Source: Eudromia elegans (Eukaryota; Chordata; Aves; Tinamiformes; Tinamidae). From it: 64,000 nucleotides of DNA. The position numbers and the translations under genes are program-made. The stretch covers positions 558,001 to 622,000 of the forward strand of contig PTEX01000298.1 of the NCBI GenBank assembly GCA_003342815.1, in the 5' to 3' direction. Shown here one piece after another: positions 58,411-64,000 of this stretch (its first letter is position 1; the number at the start of each line of letters is the position of its first letter). The notes below the pieces were generated by a model. It did no database searches, was not told the origin of the DNA, and saw only the letters and a list, made by a program, of their open reading frames with translations.

Positions 58411-59587
58411 GTAGAAAACGATAGTGAGCAGAACAGCTTTTGGCAATTATGTGGTGGAATCTGAAGACCAGTCTTGAAGAAGAATTAATTTGGATATGTA
58501 CATAGAGTATATCACTCATAAATTGATTATAGGAGAATGCAGTGCATAAGAAGATGAATGGTAGTTGTATGATGATGGCCGGCAAAAATCTGGTACCCAG
58601 CAGGTGGTTTTAAGCAATTCAAGCTGGGACGCATACCAATGTGTAGTGGGCTAATGAATAGTGGGCAGTTTTAAAAGCTCTGGAATTAAATATAGTGCAA
58701 TCTATCTATATAAAAGTATATAGCACACATACAGTATTTGTGAAACATGCAGATTTTAATTTTGTGCCTAGCTAAACAAGTTTTACAGGCCAGAGACAAA
58801 AAGGAAAAAAAAAAAGTGAAAGATCCTGGAAAAGAAGAGCAAGTAATGAAAGTATGCATAACCAACTCAGATTCTGCATTGCCCATATAAGAATATGTAC
58901 TCTCCACCTTCAGATAGAGGAATGATAGGTTTTATTTTTTCCCTAAGTTTAAAAGAATACACACTGATGAATGCAAATATTGATTGTCAGTCCCTATTAT
59001 CTCTGCAGTGAACTTCAGCAATAACTGAAATTAACTCCTCCAGTGAATCTATTGATGATAGTTCAGTGGAATTTAGAATGAGCCTGAAACTTGTGATATT
59101 ACAGAATTAGCTCGTAGAAGACCTTCCTGTTGCTAAATCTGTTGCACTATACTGAGCTCAAAGTGACACAAAGAAGGGAAAGAAAGGGAAACAAAACAAG
59201 AGATAAAGGCAAAGACCTTGCTGAAAGAGGTTTCTGATCCATCTCTATGACTCAAGACTGGAATACAGGAAACATTTTTTTTGTGTGTGTGTTTGCAGCA
59301 TAGTTGCCCGTGTTTTCAACATATATAAGTTATTCCTACTGTGTCCAATGACTGAGAAGGAGACTATGAATTTAGGTACAGGCAAAGGAAGTGAGTCTGA
59401 GCTCTTCACACTTGACAGCCAAATTGGAAAAAGGGAGAAGGATGCATATTCAGATCCAATAAAAAGTACCTCCAGTATCTCCTCTCTGTTCGACACAGAA
59501 AAACTGGAGCTGCTAATAGGTATACCAGCTATACCAGGCAGAATTTCATATCTGTTAATATTCTATAATATATAATATATCCTTCTT
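58411..59587. other. Unique noncoding DNA
   Basis: No gene or repeat is recognised apart from short A- and T-runs and a GT run near 59280-59292. Confidence 0.5.
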
Positions 59588-59789
59588 TGAGGAAGAACTT
59601 CTTATCTCTGTGGGTGACAGAACCCTGGAACAGGCTGCCCAGAGAGGTTGTGGAGTCTCCTTTGGAGATAATGAAAACTTGGATGCCACCCTGTGCCATG
59701 TGCTATAGATGTCCCTGCTGGAGCAGGGAGGTTGGACTAGATGATCTCTAGAGGTCCATTTTGACCTCAGCCATTCTGTGATTCTGTAT
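59588..59789 (+). mobile_element. CR1 LINE 3' tail, ~200 bp
   Basis: A 5'-truncated + strand copy begins 'gaggaagaacttcttatctc', passes 'gaaccctggaacaggctgcc', and ends 'ggttggactagatgatctct', then CATTCTGTGATTCTGT. A few bases are missing from the usual 'ccttctctggagatctt' segment near 59660. It lacks coding capacity. Confidence 0.95.
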
Positions 59790-62700
59790 TTCTCAGTTTC
59801 TCTATTGCTATTTATCTAGGACAAGAAATATTTGAATAAGGTAGCTGTATTTACTTGGGCCACAATAGGATAATATGTTTTAAGAGTCTTGAAACATGAC
59901 AAACATTACCTTGACTGCGAAGGAAAAGGAGTCTGAGGAACTTTCTGTCCTTGTTATAATGCCCACTTGTTGTAAATATCTGTATCTACTGTATGGACCA
60001 GCTTTGGAAAGGTTCCGAAGTATCCACTGGATGTGTGAAACCTGTGAGTCTGGAGACACTTCCTGGATGTGCGGTGTGATGGGACTCAGGTGACAGAGTT
60101 TCTTTCCTACAGCCTGCTTTCCCATGAAAGAAAATCTGGAAGCATGGATAGGGAGAGGAAGGATCATAGTCAGAGGGTCAAGACATTGAAGTCTGTCATG
60201 GGTTACATTTTCAGTTTGGATACTCTCCAAATGCTAGCACTGCTTGAAGCAGCGTTGTACAGATGAACCTACTAATACCAAAGTGGCATACATGGTTAAA
60301 TTGTCAGGTGACTATGCTTTGACCATATATGTGGAATTCATTTTTTTGCTAACATGTATCTTCTTTCAAATAGACATGTATTCAGCTCTGGAGCTCTCTA
60401 ATCTGTCTGTTTACTGAAGGATTGATTTGTTTTTAATTGAACCTTTTGGATGGAGCTGGTATTAGCACTTGTGATTTGGTGTACCCATGAGCCATGAATT
60501 TTGAAAGATCTTTTAATGGTCTTGCATCCAGAGCCATTCTATTTCACTTTGCACAATTTTGGGGCATCATCTCTCAGCACTTTCTACCGCTCAAACATCA
60601 AGCCAAAAGAAATTGCCAGAGCACCGTCAGAACAGTAAAATTCCGAGAAATAAGCTGCGGTGTGAGATAGTAATAGGAGAATAAATTGACTATTTCACCT
60701 AAGGGTATCTTTGTTAGCATTACACTGGATGAGCTTGAGCTGACTTCTTTAATCAGACTGATACTCTGCTTCAGAATTCCTCTTAGGATTCATGAAAATG
60801 CACTGAGTACTCATATTTGTGTTACAAAGACTTTAGCAAACTGGTGACAACATTTTTTATTTAACTGACTAAGGCTTTGGTGATTTACAAAAATGCGTGA
60901 GGTGGGTAATACCTGGTAGCCTCATCTTCCCCGGATTACACCGGAATTTTACCTGATTTATTCGTGTATGGATCTAGTTAAACACTTCTTCAATGAATTG
61001 ATATTGCATTAGATATTTAGCATTATAAAGTTAGGTTGTGATTTTTGTGATCAGTATCAGTGAGCTTTGCTCATCTTAATAGCACTAATCTAGCAATGGT
61101 TCCACAAAATGGAAGTACCAGAAAATGTGTAGTTGTGTGATATGTCTTTTCATGCAGCTGACAGCCTATTAGCTTTGGAACTGTAATGAATGCTGTATCT
61201 GTCCCCTTCATTTTTTTATATTATATCATGTTATATTGCTTTACGTTGTATATATATTTCTCCTTAAGCTAATGAAAGAAAAAGAGAATGAAAGAAAATA
61301 AAGATGTATTGATTTTCTAAGTCATCACAGGAGAATATTTCCTCTTTTATCCTCCTCTAAGAATTACTATAAAAATTGAATTATTCCATGCCAGTCAGCA
61401 ACAATAGAACATAGGCATTCCCTTAGCAATTAATACAACTCCACAGTGCTTAGGCTACATAAAGAATGCAATTTTTATTGTTCTCCCTGGAGGGAATTAT
61501 AAACTTTTGACATTCTCATACATTATTTTTCACTATATTCATTGGCAAATGGTTGTTTTAAATCCATTTGCAATTGTGCTTACTACGGCATGTAGGTGCA
61601 AGAGTGCTAATTGAATCAGACTGTCTAGTTATATAAGGTTGCCAGACTTTGGACAGCATAGGAGCAACCTTGTCAATACTTTTCCTGCAAAAGACAATCT
61701 GAATATTGCTCCAAATGTCAAGAATGAGAACCTCTTTTCTTAGGGACTGGTATTAATACCAAGGCAGATGTTCCCTGCTTCAAGTATCTTTTTCACTGAG
61801 CAACCAGATAAGAGATAAAAATAGAAATAGATACACTGAATAGAGGTCAAGGCAACAAGAAAAAGTGAGGCTTTATTAGTCAAAGTGATAAACATTGTCC
61901 CAATCCACCAGTGCTCCAAAAACCAAAATACTGTAAAATTGACTAAAATTCAGGAGACAACTACTATAGGTAGTTGTCCAATCAGTATAGGTATTAGCTT
62001 AGTGATTAGGTTAAAGGAATAATTGAGGTTGAGTTTAACTAGAGCCAGTTATTGGTCCCTCCAACAAATTTTTAAGTCAGAAAGTTTCCTTTAGGTTAGT
62101 TATGCCTCAATGGTAGGTCACCTTCTTCTGTATGGTCTACTGATGCCTTAGAACCACTTCTCCCAATATTCAAAGGAGTAGTGTCCAGTACATCATCCTA
62201 ATGGAATACTTGTGTGGTTAAATGTCAGTTCTCTTAGAATATATTGACTTTCCTATTAAAATTAAAAATTTTAAAGGTCAGACATTGATTTGTGAGTAGT
62301 TTTCTTTTTCATTACAAAATAAGAGTGCTGTAATTGGAGAATTGATTAATTTTAGCCTTTGGGGTTTTTTTTTCACTTTGAGTCTTAGAAAAGCATGTGT
62401 GGAGGAGAATGCGACTGCACATGTTTTTCAGATGATAATTGTACATCTTGCCTACCAAATTACCACCTGTCTTCCAATGCTGTCAAGTGTATTAGATATA
62501 TTTTCTTTTTTTTTTGGCCATTAGAAAAATAGTTATCAACTGAAATGATCTTCTTTTTACATATATGTATAATTTTGAGGAATATAAGTAACAAAAAGTG
62601 ATTTTTTTATCACTTGTAAGGTGATAAGATTGTAAGAGAAAAGGGAAGTTATGACTTTCAGCAAAGTGACCAACACTAACTTATTTTTAGGTAAAGCAAT

Positions 62701-64000
62701 GAGATCTTCAGTTTTACCATATTTTTAATAAAAAGAGAAAGCACTTTCCCCCCCATTCAGCTGACACAGATCATTCCATATACTGGCTATGATTTGTTAT
62801 TTTCAGAACCTGTAACAACTTCATATACTTGCAAGTACAACCAAACTATATACAAGAAAATGATTTACTATTTCATGATCTGCATTTGTTTAAGTATTTT
62901 AAAACAAGAAGTGTACAGATGAGGAAAATAATTTGTCTTAAGTAGAGGGGTACTTCTACTTAATTTGTCTTAAGTAGAAGTTTTTTTTTTTAAATGTGAG
63001 GAAAAATTATTTTAAAACTTAAGTTTTAATTGCATTGCCACTAGTCATTCAAATGGACATATATCTGTTCAAAGTGCTGCAGAACAGCCACTGTAACTGT
63101 TCATTTCTCAAGTAACATGGAATTCAGGATGCCATTAAGAGTTATGCTGTATATACTGAAAAATACATCTAAATTCCACACTTAATGCTACTTACAGGTT
63201 TGACATGCTGTATGAGTCTAGCTTCAGATGAAGATTAGAAATGTAATGCTAAAGGCAAGCAATTTTTCTGTTATATATGCTTTTTTAATTTATTCTGTTA
63301 TTCTGTTATAAACTGATAGACAAATAAACAATTAAACAATGAAAAATAAACAAACAAACAAAACCTCCTCAATTCCTTGTGAGTTTGAGAAATCTTAGAA
63401 AATGCTGATATGCTCTTCTGGAGGTGGCTATGCTCCCTGCACTGTGTAAGCACGCCCTGAAAATTCCCGTCAGCTACTCCTTTCTGCTGTTAATAAAGGT
63501 AAATCAGAAAAGAACAGTGATTCTGCTAAGTGGTGGCCTGGGTTCATGTGCTCCATTTCCGTGGTCAAAGCCTGACTCTAGAGCACAGACTGAGAGCTCT
63601 GACATCAGTAAATGCAGTTGTAACATAGACTCCCTGTCTCTTGCAGAGTCTGCACTGACAGTTCTGCACAGATATATGAACTTGTAAACTCAAGGTCCTG
63701 GCTTGAAGCAGACCACATAGAAGATCTGTCTGAGGGCTGAGAAAGGAGATCAAGATCTGTAGTACCTGACTTAAATACAGACAGGTTGGTAGATCTACTG
63801 GGAGCTGTGGCTGCCAGAAGCATCATTTTGTTCAGCTGGGCAGAATGGAAGTACTGTGACTTTATCCTGGTGTAACTTTGTTGGCAAGTCTGTCTCAAAA
63901 GCTGGGATACTGAGGCAGTCCAAGAATACATGTGAATGCTGTCTTGCCCTGTATGAACTTTTGTCAAACCCAAGATGTTCCTGACAATTCGCTTTGGACT
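59790..64000. other. Unique noncoding DNA to the window end
   Basis: No gene is recognised. Stretches at about 60400-60700 and 61350-61630 resemble conserved noncoding elements by composition. A 9-bp perfect hairpin lies at 61956-61978 and a 12-bp perfect hairpin at 62952-62981. From about 63420 the base composition rises slightly in G+C; frames of 87 and 122 codons there lack any recognised domain. Confidence 0.45.
62929..62981. repeat. Direct duplication overlapping a perfect 12-bp hairpin
   Basis: TAATTTGTCTTAAGTAGA occurs at 62929-62946 and again at 62961-62978. The right copy also pairs with the sequence just before it: ACTTCTACTTAA (62952-62963) is the exact inverse of TTAAGTAGAAGT (62970-62981), with a 6-nt loop. 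This pattern fits a replication template switch. Confidence 0.85.

Noticed and set aside
63605..63973. 122-codon reverse frame and an 87-codon forward frame at 63424-63687
   Set aside because: They overlap on opposite strands, show no recognised domain, and no paired splice sites convince me.

Overview
The window looks like noncoding nuclear DNA from a bird. It is AT-rich with long gene-free stretches. At least fourteen pieces of CR1 non-LTR retrotransposon are scattered through it. The CR1 hallmarks seen are the 3' segment 'ggttggactagatga..ctctagaggtccc' followed by short ATTCTRTG-type terminal repeats, heavy 5' truncation, and ORF2 reverse-transcriptase fragments. CR1 dominates bird genomes and also occurs in other sauropsids, so 'bird' is an inference; I cannot name the species or chromosome. 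I see no convincing protein-coding host gene, tRNA, rRNA, CRISPR array or bacterial-type operon. Most short open frames are chance frames or lie in CR1 or low-complexity DNA.

Layout. 1-11.3 kb: unique AT-rich DNA, interrupted by a GC-richer patch and a polypyrimidine tract near 3.3-3.7 kb. 11.3-12.0 kb: a diverged CR1. 12.0-15.3 kb: unique DNA with a striking near-perfect ~99-nt hairpin at 14549-14647. 15.3-16.3 kb: a composite CR1 locus of three pieces in two orientations. 16.3-28.2 kb: mostly unique DNA, with a 66-codon Cys-rich open frame behind a good splice-acceptor-like sequence (17.1 kb), an AT-rich block (20.1-20.5 kb) and CR1 tails at 22 and 27.5 kb. 28.2-28.8 kb: two CR1 fragments in opposite orientation separated by a 24-T run. 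28.8-42.7 kb: a long quiet stretch broken by a young CR1 (34.7 kb), a (GGAA)n microsatellite with one ambiguous base (37.04-37.23 kb) and a hairpin containing a TATA-like motif (38.8 kb). 42.7-51.4 kb: the densest transposon region, with four CR1 copies, one ~2.5 kb long and retaining endonuclease and reverse-transcriptase relics, plus a possible LTR-like segment near 45.2-45.6 kb. 51.4-64 kb: mostly unique DNA with several stretches that read like conserved noncoding elements, and one short CR1 tail (59.6 kb).

No genes work together here. Function, if any, would be regulatory (candidate conserved noncoding elements) or a small RNA from the 14.55-kb hairpin. The rest is a record of CR1 insertion and decay, including one pair of short copies that are nearly identical and so probably recent.
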